DNA of 64,000 bases from assembly GCF_006874465.1 (NCBI RefSeq), contig NZ_VIRL01000003.1, positions 434,001-498,000 of the forward strand, written 5' to 3'. This DNA is from Microbispora bryophytorum. Its GTDB lineage: Bacteria; Actinomycetota; Actinomycetes; Streptosporangiales; Streptosporangiaceae. This document shows positions 43,381 through 52,035 of this stretch, piece by piece. The stretch's first letter is position 1, and each line of letters starts with the position of its first letter. The translations under genes and the position numbers were made by a program. The notes below the pieces were generated by a model. It ran no database searches. It was not told where the DNA came from and worked only from the letters and a program-made list of their open reading frames with translations.

Positions 43381-44463
43381 CTATCCACCGGCCGGCAGCT
43401 CGCTGAGCACGACGGTGACCGTGCTCCTGGTTCCGTCCGGTTGCGTCAGCTCGACCCGGGCCTTGTCGCCCGGTTTGAGCGTCGCCAGGATCTGCGACAG
43501 AGCGCCGGCGGTGGGAGTGGACGTGCCGTTGACCTTCACGATCACGTCGCCGGGGCGGATGCCCGCCTTGGCCGCGCCGCCGCCGGGGGACACCGAGCCG
43601 ACGGCCACGCCGACCGGATTGCCGGCCGCGTCGACCGCCGTGCCGACCCGTACGCCGAGGGCCGCCCGATGGCTGTTGACGACCCGGCCGTAATGGATGA
43701 TCTGGCGGGCGATGTCGGTCGCGGTGTCGCTCGGGATCGCGAAGCCGAGGCCGGGCGCGGTTCCCTGGTTGGGATCGACGGCGGCCAGCGTCGGGATGCC
43801 GATGACCTGGCCGGACAGGTCCACCAGCGCGCCACCGCTGTTGCCGGGGTTGATCGGCGCGGAGGTCTGGATGGCGCTGGCGATGGTCGCGGCCCCGCCG
43901 CCGGCGTGCCTTTCGCCCGTCACGGTGCGGCCCAGGGCCGAGACGATGCCCTGGGTCACGCTGCCGGAGAAGCCGAGCGGGTTGCCCATCGCGAGCACGA
44001 TCTGCCCGACCTTGAGGTTCGCGGAGCGGCCGAATGTCGCGGGTGTCAGTCCGTTCTTGTTCTCGACCTGGATGATCGCCAGGTCGCCGGGGGGATAGGA
44101 GCTCACCAGCCTGGCCTTCCTCGGCTTGCCGCCGGTGGCCAGCGTGACCTGGAAGTCCGTGGCGGCGCCCACGACGTGGGCGTTGGTCAGGATGTGGCCG
44201 TCGGTGTCGTAGACGATGCCCGAGCCCAGCGCCTGTCCTGTGGTGATCTGCACGATCGACGGAAGGACCCTCTTGATGACCTGCTCATAGGCCGTCTCGA
44301 GCTCGAGCGGACGGGTCGGCAGGGGCGCGGCCGTCCCCGTCTTCGGCGGCGTCGCCGTAGGGGAGGTCTCGCCCGGGGTGGTTCCGGGCGCGCATCCCCC
44401 CGCGACCAGCACGGCCACGGCCGGGGCGGCGACCGTGCGGAGGACCTTCCGTGAGAGCTGCAT
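43381..44463 (-). CDS. HtrA/DegP-like serine protease with PDZ domain (lipoprotein)
   Basis: A 360-residue trypsin-like protease anchored as a lipoprotein (VAVLVAGGCAPG lipobox). Catalytic triad: His in TNAHVVGA, Asp in PGDLAIIQVEN, Ser in NPGNSGGALVD. A C-terminal PDZ domain (GVAVGSVSPGGGAAKAGIRPGDVIVKVNG) ends the protein. It acts in the cell envelope in quality control or signalling proteolysis. No membrane helix beyond the lipid anchor. Divergent from the acyl-CoA dehydrogenase gene. Confidence 0.88.
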   Translation of the reverse strand: MQLSRKVLRTVAAPAVAVLVAGGCAPGTTPGETSPTATPPKTGTAAPLPTRPLELETAYEQVIKRVLPSIVQITTGQALGSGIVYDTDGHILTNAHVVGAATDFQVTLATGGKPRKARLVSSYPPGDLAIIQVENKNGLTPATFGRSANLKVGQIVLAMGNPLGFSGSVTQGIVSALGRTVTGERHAGGGAATIASAIQTSAPINPGNSGGALVDLSGQVIGIPTLAAVDPNQGTAPGLGFAIPSDTATDIARQIIHYGRVVNSHRAALGVRVGTAVDAAGNPVGVAVGSVSPGGGAAKAGIRPGDVIVKVNGTSTPTAGALSQILATLKPGDKARVELTQPDGTRSTVTVVLSELPAGG

Positions 44464-44791
44464 ATTCCCCTGTCTACCTGCGGGAACGGCCGCCGCAAGG
44501 CGGCACGCCGCGCCAGGCGCAGGTCATGACGGGGGCCCGGGACGCGTCATACCGGCTCAAGGGGAGCACCGAACGGGGGCCGGCCGGCGGATCGCCGCCC
44601 CGGTCCTCACCGGCGTAGCGGCCGGAGCCGTGACCGAGTCCACCGGTGCGCCTAGCCAGCGAATATTCCTCTAGAATATGGTTCTACATGAACCTGGGGA
44701 GCGTCAGCGGATGCCGCCCGTCGCGAGGCGCCGCCCGGGCCACGCGCAGCAGGGCTTGATGTGCGGAAACGACCGAGTGCTGGAGGATCTT
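44464..44791. other. Divergent intergenic region, protease / acyl-CoA dehydrogenase
   Basis: About 330 bases. The dehydrogenase side contains an AT-rich block with GAATATT and TAGAATATGGTTCTA (44672-44686), then GGAGG before ATG 44792. Short open frames in this stretch have no family resemblance. Confidence 0.5.
44672..44686. promoter_or_regulatory. Inverted repeat upstream of the acyl-CoA dehydrogenase gene
   Basis: TAGAA-tatgg-TTCTA, perfect five-base arms in a locally AT-rich segment. It resembles the general style of actinobacterial lipid and steroid catabolism operators (TAGAAC..GTTCTA, KstR-type), though with one extra central base. Likely controls the dehydrogenase gene. Confidence 0.4.
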
Positions 44792-46999
44792 ATGGCGATC
44801 GGGCTGAGCGAGGAGCACGAGGCGCTTCGCGAGTCGGTGACCGGATGGGCCGAGCGTGCCGTGCCCGCTGACCTGGTGCGAAGCGCGGTGGGTGTCCTCG
44901 CCGAACCGGGTACGGAGGAGCGCCCGGCCTTCTGGCCCGCTCTCGCCGGACAGGGGCTGCTCGGACTGCACGTCCCGGAGGAGTTCGGCGGGTCCGGCTA
45001 CGGCCTTCTGGAGGCGGCCGTGGCGATCGAGGCGCTGTCGGAGCGGGTGGCGCCCGGTCCGATGGTGCCGACCGTTCTCGCCAGCGCGGTGATCCTCGCC
45101 TCCGAGGGCAAGGCGCAGGCCGACCTGCTGCCCGGGCTCGCGGACGGCTCGCTGACCGGCGCGGTGGCGCTCGACGGCGAGATCACCGGTGTCCGCGACG
45201 GCGACGTCCTGACGATCAGCGGCACGGCCGGGTACGTCCTCGGCGCGGCGGTCGCCGACGTGCTCGTCCTGCCGGTGGCCACGGACGCCGGCGAGGAGTG
45301 GGTGGCCGTCGACGCCGCCCAGGTGACGGTCACCGCGGTCAAGTCGCTCGACCTCACCCGCGGCGTGGCCAAGGTCGAGCTGGACGGTGCGGGGGTGCCC
45401 GCCGAGCGGGTGCTGACCGGCCTGACCGGCGCCGAGGTGCGTAACGTGGCCGCGATCGTCCTCGGCGCGGACGCGGCCGGGGTGGCGGCCTGGTGCGTGT
45501 CCGCCGCCGCCGACTACGCGAAGGTCCGGGTGCAGTTCGGCCGCCCGATCGGCCAGTTCCAGGGCATCAAGCACAAGCTCTCGCGAATGCTGGTGGCGCT
45601 GGAGCAGGCCCGGGCCACGGTCTGGGACGCCACCCGGGCGGAGGGCGCCGAGCGCGACTACGCCGCCGCGATCGCGGCCGTGATGGCGCCCGACGCGGCC
45701 GTGCAGTGCGCCCGGGACGCGATTCAGACGTTCGGCGGCATCGGCTACACCTTCGAGCACGACGCCCACCTCTACTACCGCCGGGCGCTGACCGTCCGCG
45801 CGCTGCTCGGCTCCTCCTCCGAGTGGTCCGACCGGGTGGCCGCGCTCGCGCTCCGGGGCGTCGCCCGGGAGATGGAGATCGACCTGCCGGAGGAGTCGGA
45901 GCCGCTGCGCGCGTCCATCCGGGCGGAGCTCGCCGAGATCGCCGCCCTGGAGGGCGTCGAGCAGAAGCGGGCCCTGGCCACGGCGGGCTTCGTCATGCCG
46001 CATCTGCCCAGGCCCTGGGGCCGCGGGGCCTCCCCGCTGGAGCAGGTGCTCATCCACCAGGAGGTCAGGGCGGCCAAGATCAAGCCGCCACAGATGATCA
46101 TCGGTGCCTGGGTGGTGCCGTCGCTGGTCGCGTACGGCACGCCGGAGCAGCAGGAGCGGTTCCTGCCGCCGACGCTGAGCGGCGAGCTGATCTGGTGCCA
46201 GCTCTTCTCCGAGCCGGAGGCGGGCTCCGACCTCGCGTCGCTGCAGATGAAGGCGGAGAAGGTCGAGGGCGGCTGGAAGCTCAACGGACAGAAGATCTGG
46301 ACGTCGGTGGCGCACGTCGCCGAGTGGGCCATCTGCATCGCCCGCTCCGACACCTCCAAGCCGAAGCACGACGGCATCACCTACTTCCTGGTGAACATGA
46401 AGGGGCCCGGCGTCACCGTGCGCCCGCTGACCGAGATGACCGGGGAGAACCTGTTCAACGAGGTGTTCCTCGACGACGTCTTCGTGCCGGACGAGCTGGT
46501 CGTCGGCGAGGTCGACGAGGGCTGGCGGGTCGCCAGGAACACGCTGTCGAACGAGCGGGTCTCGCTGTCGTCCGGCTCGGGCGGCACCGGCGCTTCGGTC
46601 CCCGACCTGCTCGGCCTGGCCGGCCGGCTGGGCCGCGAGCTGACCGCCGCCGAGCGGCAGGACCTGGCCCGCGTGGCCTGCGAGGCGCACTCGATCAACG
46701 CGTTGTCGCTGCGGGTGACCCTCAAGCAGCTCGCCGGCGGCGAGCCGGGCGCCGACGCGTCGGTGCGCAAGCTGCTGTCCACCGCGCACGCGCAGCACGT
46801 CTCCGAGGTGGCGGTCTCGCTGCTCGGCCCGGCCGCCGTCACCGCGGCCGACTGGAAGCTTGGCGACGCGGGTTACTGGAACCGCGCCGTGCTCGCCACC
46901 CGCGCGATGACGATCTACGGCGGCACCACGGAGGTGCAGCTCAACATCATCGCCGAGCGCATGCTCGGCCTGCCCCGCGATCCCGAGCCGGGCAAGTGA
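44792..46999 (+). CDS. Tandem double acyl-CoA dehydrogenase (FadE34-like)
   Basis: A 735-residue protein with two acyl-CoA dehydrogenase units in one chain. The first (1-370) has VQFGRPIGQFQGIKHKLSRM and QTFGGIGYTFEHDAHLYYRRA. The second (about 375-735) has QLFSEPEAGSDLASL, GWKLNGQKIWTS, ENLFNEVFLDDVFVPDELVVG and IYGGTTEVQLNIIAERMLG. This fused alpha-beta layout is that of mycobacterial FadE34, a sterol side-chain (ChsE-type) dehydrogenase. FAD-dependent alpha,beta-desaturation of a CoA thioester is expected; the substrate is not readable. ATG 44792 has GGAGG upstream; an in-frame upstream ATG at 44678 is rejected. Confidence 0.88.
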   Translation: MAIGLSEEHEALRESVTGWAERAVPADLVRSAVGVLAEPGTEERPAFWPALAGQGLLGLHVPEEFGGSGYGLLEAAVAIEALSERVAPGPMVPTVLASAVILASEGKAQADLLPGLADGSLTGAVALDGEITGVRDGDVLTISGTAGYVLGAAVADVLVLPVATDAGEEWVAVDAAQVTVTAVKSLDLTRGVAKVELDGAGVPAERVLTGLTGAEVRNVAAIVLGADAAGVAAWCVSAAADYAKVRVQFGRPIGQFQGIKHKLSRMLVALEQARATVWDATRAEGAERDYAAAIAAVMAPDAAVQCARDAIQTFGGIGYTFEHDAHLYYRRALTVRALLGSSSEWSDRVAALALRGVAREMEIDLPEESEPLRASIRAELAEIAALEGVEQKRALATAGFVMPHLPRPWGRGASPLEQVLIHQEVRAAKIKPPQMIIGAWVVPSLVAYGTPEQQERFLPPTLSGELIWCQLFSEPEAGSDLASLQMKAEKVEGGWKLNGQKIWTSVAHVAEWAICIARSDTSKPKHDGITYFLVNMKGPGVTVRPLTEMTGENLFNEVFLDDVFVPDELVVGEVDEGWRVARNTLSNERVSLSSGSGGTGASVPDLLGLAGRLGRELTAAERQDLARVACEAHSINALSLRVTLKQLAGGEPGADASVRKLLSTAHAQHVSEVAVSLLGPAAVTAADWKLGDAGYWNRAVLATRAMTIYGGTTEVQLNIIAERMLGLPRDPEPGK

Positions 47000-47037
47000 C
47001 CCTCGTGTGAGCGGCGGCTGCCCCGGCCCTCGCGGCG

Positions 47038-47081
47038 AAGGCTCCCCCGCCGGCCCGGAAACGGACCGGCGGGGGAGCCTT
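47038..47081. terminator. Bidirectional hairpin between convergent genes
   Basis: AAGGCTCCCCCGCCGG pairs perfectly with CCGGCGGGGGAGCCTT across a 12-base loop, in the gap between the dehydrogenase and protease genes. Strong stem, followed by a short pyrimidine run. Confidence 0.85.
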
Positions 47082-47105
47082 CTGGTCGGCGGGGATCAGC
47101 TGGGG

Positions 47106-48251
47106 TCAGCTGGTGACGAGCGTCAGTCCGTAGACCGACAGGGCCTCGTTGACAGGCTGGAAGTAGGTGGTGCCGCCGGAGGAGCAGTTGCCCGAGCCGC
47201 CGGAGGTCATGCCCTGCGCCTGGCTGCCCGAGATGAACGAGCCGCCGGAGTCACCGGGCTCGGCGCAGACGTTGGTCCGCGTCAGCCCGCTGACCGTGCC
47301 CTGTGAGTAGCGGACGCTGGCGTTGAGCTGCTGGACGCTGCCGCAGTGCCAGCCGGTGGTCGAACCGGCCCGGCAGATCGAGGAGCCCACGGCGGCGACA
47401 CTGGAGCCGCTCACCCTCGCGTTGCCGTACGACACGATGTTCGTGGGCGTCCAGTTGCTGTTGACCGAGACCCAGGAGTAGTCGTTGCCGGGGAACGAGG
47501 AGCCCTGGAAGGTGCCCTGCGCGACACGGTTGTAGCCGGTCGTGGTGTTGCCGGCGCGGCCGCAGTGGCCGGCGCTGACGAAGCCGGGCGTGCTGCCCCT
47601 GCGCACCGGGAATCCGATGGAGCAGCGGGCGGAGCTGTTGATGTAGTACGCGTCGCCGCCCTGCAGGTTGTAGAAGGTCTGCGGCTGCTCGTTCGACTGC
47701 TCGACGCGTACGGCCGAGGTGTCGGCGCCGCTCGCGGCCACGAACGCCGCGGCCTCGGCGGTGTCGGAGGACAGCACGACGACGCTGTTGCTGCGCACGT
47801 CGACGTACCAGACGGACGTGGAGGCGGGCGCGCCGGCGGCGGCCCGGTCCAGCGCGGCCTCGGCGGCGTCGAGAGCGGCGAGGTTGCGGCTGACGATCTT
47901 CGGCTGCGCGCCGGCGGCCAGCACCGCGCTCGCCTTGGAGGCGTCGGAGGTGGCGACGATGAAGCTCTCGGAGGTGGTGCCGGAGACCCAGGATCCGGCG
48001 TAGGCGTCGCCGATCGCGACACGGACCTTGGCGTCGGTGGACATGGCCTTCGCCTCGTTGGCCAGACGGGCGTCGACCTGGGCGGGGGTGAGCCCGAGGT
48101 CGCGCTGCATGGCGTCCATCATCGCGGGCGGAGGCTTGACGGCGGAGGAGGCGGGAGAGTCGTTCGGCTCGGCCATGGCAGGGGTGGCGACCATGGCGAG
48201 GGCCGTGACGGCCAGAGCGCATCCGGCGAGTACGGTGCGTCTGTGGAGCAT
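47106..48251 (-). CDS. Secreted S1-family serine protease (streptogrisin/alpha-lytic type)
   Basis: A 381-residue secreted protease: Sec signal (LAGCALAVTALAMVATPAMA), a pro-region of about 150 residues with the alpha-lytic pro-domain pattern, then the mature chymotrypsin fold. Triad: His in VSAGHCGRAG, Asp in PGNDYSWV, Ser in EPGDSGGSF. Disulfide cysteines are paired as in streptogrisins (CSIGF/HC, CRAGSTTGWHCG, NVCAEPG/GNCSSG). It digests extracellular protein and is made as a self-processing zymogen. ATG 48251 with AAGGAG upstream. Confidence 0.92.
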   Translation of the reverse strand: MLHRRTVLAGCALAVTALAMVATPAMAEPNDSPASSAVKPPPAMMDAMQRDLGLTPAQVDARLANEAKAMSTDAKVRVAIGDAYAGSWVSGTTSESFIVATSDASKASAVLAAGAQPKIVSRNLAALDAAEAALDRAAAGAPASTSVWYVDVRSNSVVVLSSDTAEAAAFVAASGADTSAVRVEQSNEQPQTFYNLQGGDAYYINSSARCSIGFPVRRGSTPGFVSAGHCGRAGNTTTGYNRVAQGTFQGSSFPGNDYSWVSVNSNWTPTNIVSYGNARVSGSSVAAVGSSICRAGSTTGWHCGSVQQLNASVRYSQGTVSGLTRTNVCAEPGDSGGSFISGSQAQGMTSGGSGNCSSGGTTYFQPVNEALSVYGLTLVTS

Positions 48252-48398
48252 GTGGGGCTCTCCTTGTCGTTGGGGGGTGCCGTCAACGTAACCGACCTCC
48301 GCTGATACGTGGATCTATCAGTTCGCCCCTATCACCGAGTTATGGAACCGCCCTCGTCTGAAGATTCGCTGGCCCGAAATTGGCCGCCTGCGCACGGC

Positions 48399-49367
48399 TC
48401 ACGGCTGGGGAACCGCTCCGTATTCGGGGTTGGTGACGAGCCAGTCGGCGTAGCGGGCGCTGCGCCGCACCGCGTCGGCGTACGCGGCCCGCGCGTGGGC
48501 GGCGACGACGGGGGCGGCGGCCCGCGCGCCGATCGAGTCGGCATGCCAGCCGAGCAGGTGCCGCCAGCGCAGCGGCGCACCGGCCAGCGGCATCATGACC
48601 AGCCCGGAGGTGAGCCGGAAGGTGGCCTGGCACAGGGCGACCGCCTTGCCCACTCCGACCAGGTGCAGGCAGGTCGCCACATCCGTCTCGTAGATGGATT
48701 CGGGGACGAACCCGGCCCGGGCGCAGGCGGCGGCGAAGCAGTCGGCGAAGCAGCCGTCGCCGGGGGCGACCGTCCAGCGTTCGTCGGCGAGCCTGGACAG
48801 CTCCAGCTCCTTCTCCTCCGCGAGGGGGTGGTCCTCGGACAGGAGCACGAAGACCGGGTCGGTCCCGACCGTGGTCCAGATCATCGCCTCGGCCGGGGGA
48901 GGCGGGCTGTCGCCGCACGTCCCGAGCAGCACGAAGTCGAGCCGGCCGGCCACCGAGAGCGCGGTCAGCTCACCTGCCGACCACGAGGTGCGGGTGGTGA
49001 CCGGGACGCCCCGCTGGTCGGCGGTCAGACGCTCGACGAGCCCGCCGAGTATCGGCCCGTTCGTCGCGCCGAGGCGGTAGCCGGGCAGCTTGACGGAGGT
49101 GTTGGCGAACCGGACCGCGTCCTCCTGGAGGTCCCGCACGGCGGGCAGCAGCACCCGGGCGCGGGCGAGCACCATCTCGCCGAGAGGAGTGGGGCGGGCG
49201 CCGTTGCGGTCGCGTTCGAACAGCGGGCCCCCGAGTGAGCGCTCGATGCGCTTGAGTTGCGCGGTGAGCGACGGTTGGGCGAGGCCGAGCCGGGTGGCCG
49301 CTTTCGTGACGCTCCCGGCTTCGGCGACCGCGTGCACGATTCTCAGGTGGCGGATCTCCAGATCCAT
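48399..49367 (-). CDS. LysR-family regulator
   Basis: A 322-residue LysR protein: HTH IRHLRIVHAVAEAGSVTKAATRLGLAQPSLTAQLKRIERSLGGPLFERD, then a periplasmic-binding-like effector domain with RLDFVLLGTCGD and LADERWTVAPGDGCFADCFAAACARAGF. The cysteines in the effector domain (TCGD, GDGCFADC) could make it redox responsive (inference). The 419-base region upstream carries paired AGAACGTGTT repeats. The target is unknown; the divergent DUF89 gene is the nearest candidate. Confidence 0.88.
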   Translation of the reverse strand: MDLEIRHLRIVHAVAEAGSVTKAATRLGLAQPSLTAQLKRIERSLGGPLFERDRNGARPTPLGEMVLARARVLLPAVRDLQEDAVRFANTSVKLPGYRLGATNGPILGGLVERLTADQRGVPVTTRTSWSAGELTALSVAGRLDFVLLGTCGDSPPPPAEAMIWTTVGTDPVFVLLSEDHPLAEEKELELSRLADERWTVAPGDGCFADCFAAACARAGFVPESIYETDVATCLHLVGVGKAVALCQATFRLTSGLVMMPLAGAPLRWRHLLGWHADSIGARAAAPVVAAHARAAYADAVRRSARYADWLVTNPEYGAVPQP

Positions 49368-49786
49368 AGAGGGACGGTACGACCCTGGTGATATGGCCGC
49401 AATCCCGCATTGTCATGAAATCTGACTTTAACCCGTGAGCTCTCGTCACCCTTGTGACGCCTGGTGCGGATGGGCCGCGTCCGGGAGGCGGCCATTGTGC
49501 AGAACGTGTTCTCGTTCGGCGGTCGGCCGCTTGTTTACGGGTGATCACTGGCTGGCGGCGACCTGTCCGGCGGAGCTCGATAGAACGTGTTTCCGTTCGA
49601 TGAGGGCGTCGTACGGTCGAGGCGTGCGGACACGTGTCACCGACTTGTTGGGTATCGGGTCCCCTGTCTTCGCCTTCAGCCACTGCCGGGACCGGCAGGC
49701 CCGCCCGCCGCCCCGCCTCCCTCGGTCGCTCGGCCGCTGCGATTTACTGGCGGTGTCGTTCCGTGAGCCGAGGGAGGATGCCGGGG
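49368..49786. other. Divergent intergenic region with paired 18-base repeats
   Basis: About 420 bases between LysR and DUF89 genes without a convincing gene. agaacgtgttctcgttcg (49501-49518) recurs as agaacgtgtttccgttcg (49582-49599). The core AGAAC-GT-GTT(C/T) is an inverted repeat of the AAC-NN-GTT kind. An AGGGAGG ribosome site precedes 49787. Confidence 0.5.
49501..49599. repeat. Two 18-base direct repeats with internal AAC-NN-GTT dyad
   Basis: Copies at 49501-49518 and 49582-49599 differ at two adjacent bases and are 81 bases apart, about eight helical turns, so a regulator bound at both could loop the DNA. Resembles KstR-type half-sites; identity is speculative. Confidence 0.5.
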
Positions 49787-50983
49787 ATGAGTGGTGCCCG
49801 CGACGAGACCGTGGCGGACGCCCCGCCGATCATGGGGAACGTCCCCGGCTCGTACGCCCTGAGCGTCTTCAGGGAGCGGCATCCGGTGCTCGTCCGCCAG
49901 GTCGCGCGGGCGCTGCCGTACCCGCCTGACCGTCGGCGCGCGCTCGACCGGCTGCTCGACGAGGTCGTGGACGACGTCATGGAGCCGCTGGAGCCGTCGG
50001 CGTACGACGGCGCCGCCTGGGCCGAGTGGGGACGCGGCAAGATCGGAGGCCGCTACGTCGACGTGCCGTTCCTGTGGGGGGAGAGCTACTTCTACCGCAA
50101 GCTGCTTGAGGCCACCGGATACTTCGGCGACGGCCCGTGGCGCGGGGTCGATCCGTTCGGCCCAATGAAGCAGGCCGAACTCGACGGCCCGGTCGTGGAC
50201 GGGGAGCTGGCGGCGCTCGACGAGACGCAGACGCTTTCCGCGGCCGAGCGGGCCGAGGCGCTGCTGCTCGGCTCGCTGTGGGGCAACCGCGCCGACCTGT
50301 CCTTCGGCGTCACCCTCAAGGGCGACCAGGAGAGGGTGGCGGACCTGGTGGTGGACGACCGGCCGCTGCTGTGGTCGCTCATCGAGGCCGCCGCACCGGG
50401 AAGGATCTGCCTGGTCGCCGACAACGCCGGGCGCGAACTGCTGCCGGACCTCGTGCTGGCCGACCACCTCCTCGACCGCGGGCTCGCCGCCGAGGTAGTC
50501 CTCCACGTCAAGCCCTTCCCGTATTTCGTGTCCGACGCCACCCCCGCCGACGTGCTCGCGTGCCTGCGGCGGCTCGCCGCGGCGCCCGGCACGGCCGGAC
50601 AGGCGGGCACCCGCCTCTGGGGCGCGATGGAGGAGGGACGCCTCTCGCTGCGGGCGCATCCCTTCGCCTGCGCTCCGCTGCCCTACTCCGAGATGCCCGA
50701 CGACCTGCGGGAGGAGTTCGCGTCGGCCTCGCTGACCGTCATGAAGGGCGACCTGAACTACCGGCGGCTCGTCGGCGACCGGATGTGGCCGGCGAGCACA
50801 CCGTTCGCGGCGGTCACCGGTTACTTTCCCGGGCCGGTCGTCGCGCTGCGCACGCTGAAGTCGGACGCGCTCGCCGGCGTGCCCGAGCGGACGCTGGCCG
50901 AGCTGGACGCGGCCGGCCGCCCCCGGAGCGCGAACTCCTGGCGTACCGGCGGCACTCACGCCATGGTCCAGGCCCGGCCCTGA
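49787..50983 (+). CDS. DUF89/ARMT1-family damage-control phosphatase-like protein
   Basis: A 398-residue DUF89 (ARMT1-like) protein: SYALSVFRERHPVLVRQVARALPYP at the start, WAEWGRGKIGGRYVDVPFLWGESYFYRKLLEATGYF, the metal-binding region LVADNAGRELLPDLVLADHLL, and VMKGDLNYRRLVGDRMWP near the C-terminus, all typical. DUF89 proteins are metal-dependent phosphatases acting on reactive or surplus sugar and metabolite phosphates. ATG 49787 is nine bases after AGGGAGG; ATG 49778 overlaps the ribosome site too closely. Divergent from the LysR gene. Confidence 0.85.
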   Translation: MSGARDETVADAPPIMGNVPGSYALSVFRERHPVLVRQVARALPYPPDRRRALDRLLDEVVDDVMEPLEPSAYDGAAWAEWGRGKIGGRYVDVPFLWGESYFYRKLLEATGYFGDGPWRGVDPFGPMKQAELDGPVVDGELAALDETQTLSAAERAEALLLGSLWGNRADLSFGVTLKGDQERVADLVVDDRPLLWSLIEAAAPGRICLVADNAGRELLPDLVLADHLLDRGLAAEVVLHVKPFPYFVSDATPADVLACLRRLAAAPGTAGQAGTRLWGAMEEGRLSLRAHPFACAPLPYSEMPDDLREEFASASLTVMKGDLNYRRLVGDRMWPASTPFAAVTGYFPGPVVALRTLKSDALAGVPERTLAELDAAGRPRSANSWRTGGTHAMVQARP

Positions 50984-50999
50984 GACGGCCGCCGGGCTG

Positions 51000-51055
51000 G
51001 GTCAGCCGTGGGCGGGTCAGCTGTGGGGAGGGTCAGCTGTGGGGAGGGTCAGCCG
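51000..51055. repeat. 16-base tandem repeat in a convergent gap
   Basis: ggtcagctgtggggag occurs at 51015-51030 and 51031-51046, flanked by a variant at 51000-51014 and a partial copy that contains the stop codon of the next gene. Lies between convergent genes, like the 16801 array. Confidence 0.7.
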
Positions 51056-52035
51056 GAGTAGGCGGCGGCGAGGGCGTGGAAGACCTCCTTCGGCTCCCAC
51101 CCGCCGTCCTTCAGCAGCCGGACCACGCCGTAGGAGGACATGTCGAGGTCGCGGCGCGGGTCCGGGTCGTAGGTCGTGTTGTAGCCGGCGAAGGTGAACC
51201 AGAAGGCGGTGTCCACGCCCTCCTCCTCGAAGACGCCGAGCAGTTCGCGCAGGTAGCGGACCTGTTCGCCCTCGTCGCGGCGGTAGTCGCCGTCCAGCCG
51301 GGGCGGATTCGCGGTGTGGTCCACGATGGCCCACGCCATGCCGCCGCGTGCGCCTGCCCCTGTGTAGGCGCACGTGCCGAACTCGGTGACCGCCACCGGC
51401 TTGCCGAACCGGAAGCGGGAGCGCAGCTCCTCGCGGTAGGACGCGGTGTTGCGCTCGTCGCGGTAGGCGTCCACCGCGACGATGTCGAACGGGCCCCAGT
51501 CGACGCCTTCCCAGTCGCCCGAGGCGTACGTCACCCGGCCGCCGAAGAGCGTGCGGGCGGCCTCGGCGGTCTCCGCCAGGAAGGGGTTCAGCCGCGCGGG
51601 GATCTCGGCGAACCGGGCGTACAGCTCGGGATCCTTCTTGACGACCGCGGCCATGCGGTCGAAGAAGGTATCTCCTGGCAGGAAACCGGCCGCGAAGAAG
51701 CTCAGCTCGCACCCCGTCACGAGCACCACCTCCGCGCCGTCGCGCCGCACCTGCTCTGCCCGCTCGGCGCATTCGGCGAAGAACGGCGCGAGCTCCCGCG
51801 TCGTCATCTCGCAGGGGAACGGCGCGAACCACACCTCCAGACCGGCGTCGGCGGCGTGCCGAGCGGCGACGCTGAGCCGCTCCGGATGGCCGCCGGTGAT
51901 GCGGACCGCGGTGCAGTGCAGCTCCTCGGCGATGACCCGCATCTCCGCGCGGACCGTCTCCGGGTCGAACGTCTCCCGGCTGGTGTGCCCGCCCGGAAGG
52001 AATCCGGTGTCGTAGTTGATGCCCCTGCCCCTCAT
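51049..52035 (-). CDS. Glycoside hydrolase-like TIM-barrel protein
   Basis: A 328-residue protein with a glycosidase-like (beta/alpha) barrel pattern: GINYDTGFLPG, LHCTAVRITGGHPERL, GLEVWFAPFPCEMT, VVLVTGCELSFFAAGF, DIVAVDAYRDERN, KPVAVTEFGTCAYTGA and DTAFWFTFAGYN. Glu in TGCELS and Glu in VTEFG sit where acid/base and nucleophile would be in clan A hydrolases (inference). I recall that close relatives are labelled 'abortive infection protein' in databases, which this sequence does not support. Its ATG overlaps the stop of the membrane-protein gene by 4 bases. Confidence 0.65.
   Translation of the reverse strand: MRGRGINYDTGFLPGGHTSRETFDPETVRAEMRVIAEELHCTAVRITGGHPERLSVAARHAADAGLEVWFAPFPCEMTTRELAPFFAECAERAEQVRRDGAEVVLVTGCELSFFAAGFLPGDTFFDRMAAVVKKDPELYARFAEIPARLNPFLAETAEAARTLFGGRVTYASGDWEGVDWGPFDIVAVDAYRDERNTASYREELRSRFRFGKPVAVTEFGTCAYTGAGARGGMAWAIVDHTANPPRLDGDYRRDEGEQVRYLRELLGVFEEEGVDTAFWFTFAGYNTTYDPDPRRDLDMSSYGVVRLLKDGGWEPKEVFHALAAAYSG

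Noticed and set aside
51049..52035. Abortive-infection (phage defence) protein
   Set aside because: The sequence looks like a sugar-hydrolase barrel with no nucleotidyltransferase, HEPN or other Abi motif. I regard that family label as unsupported here.
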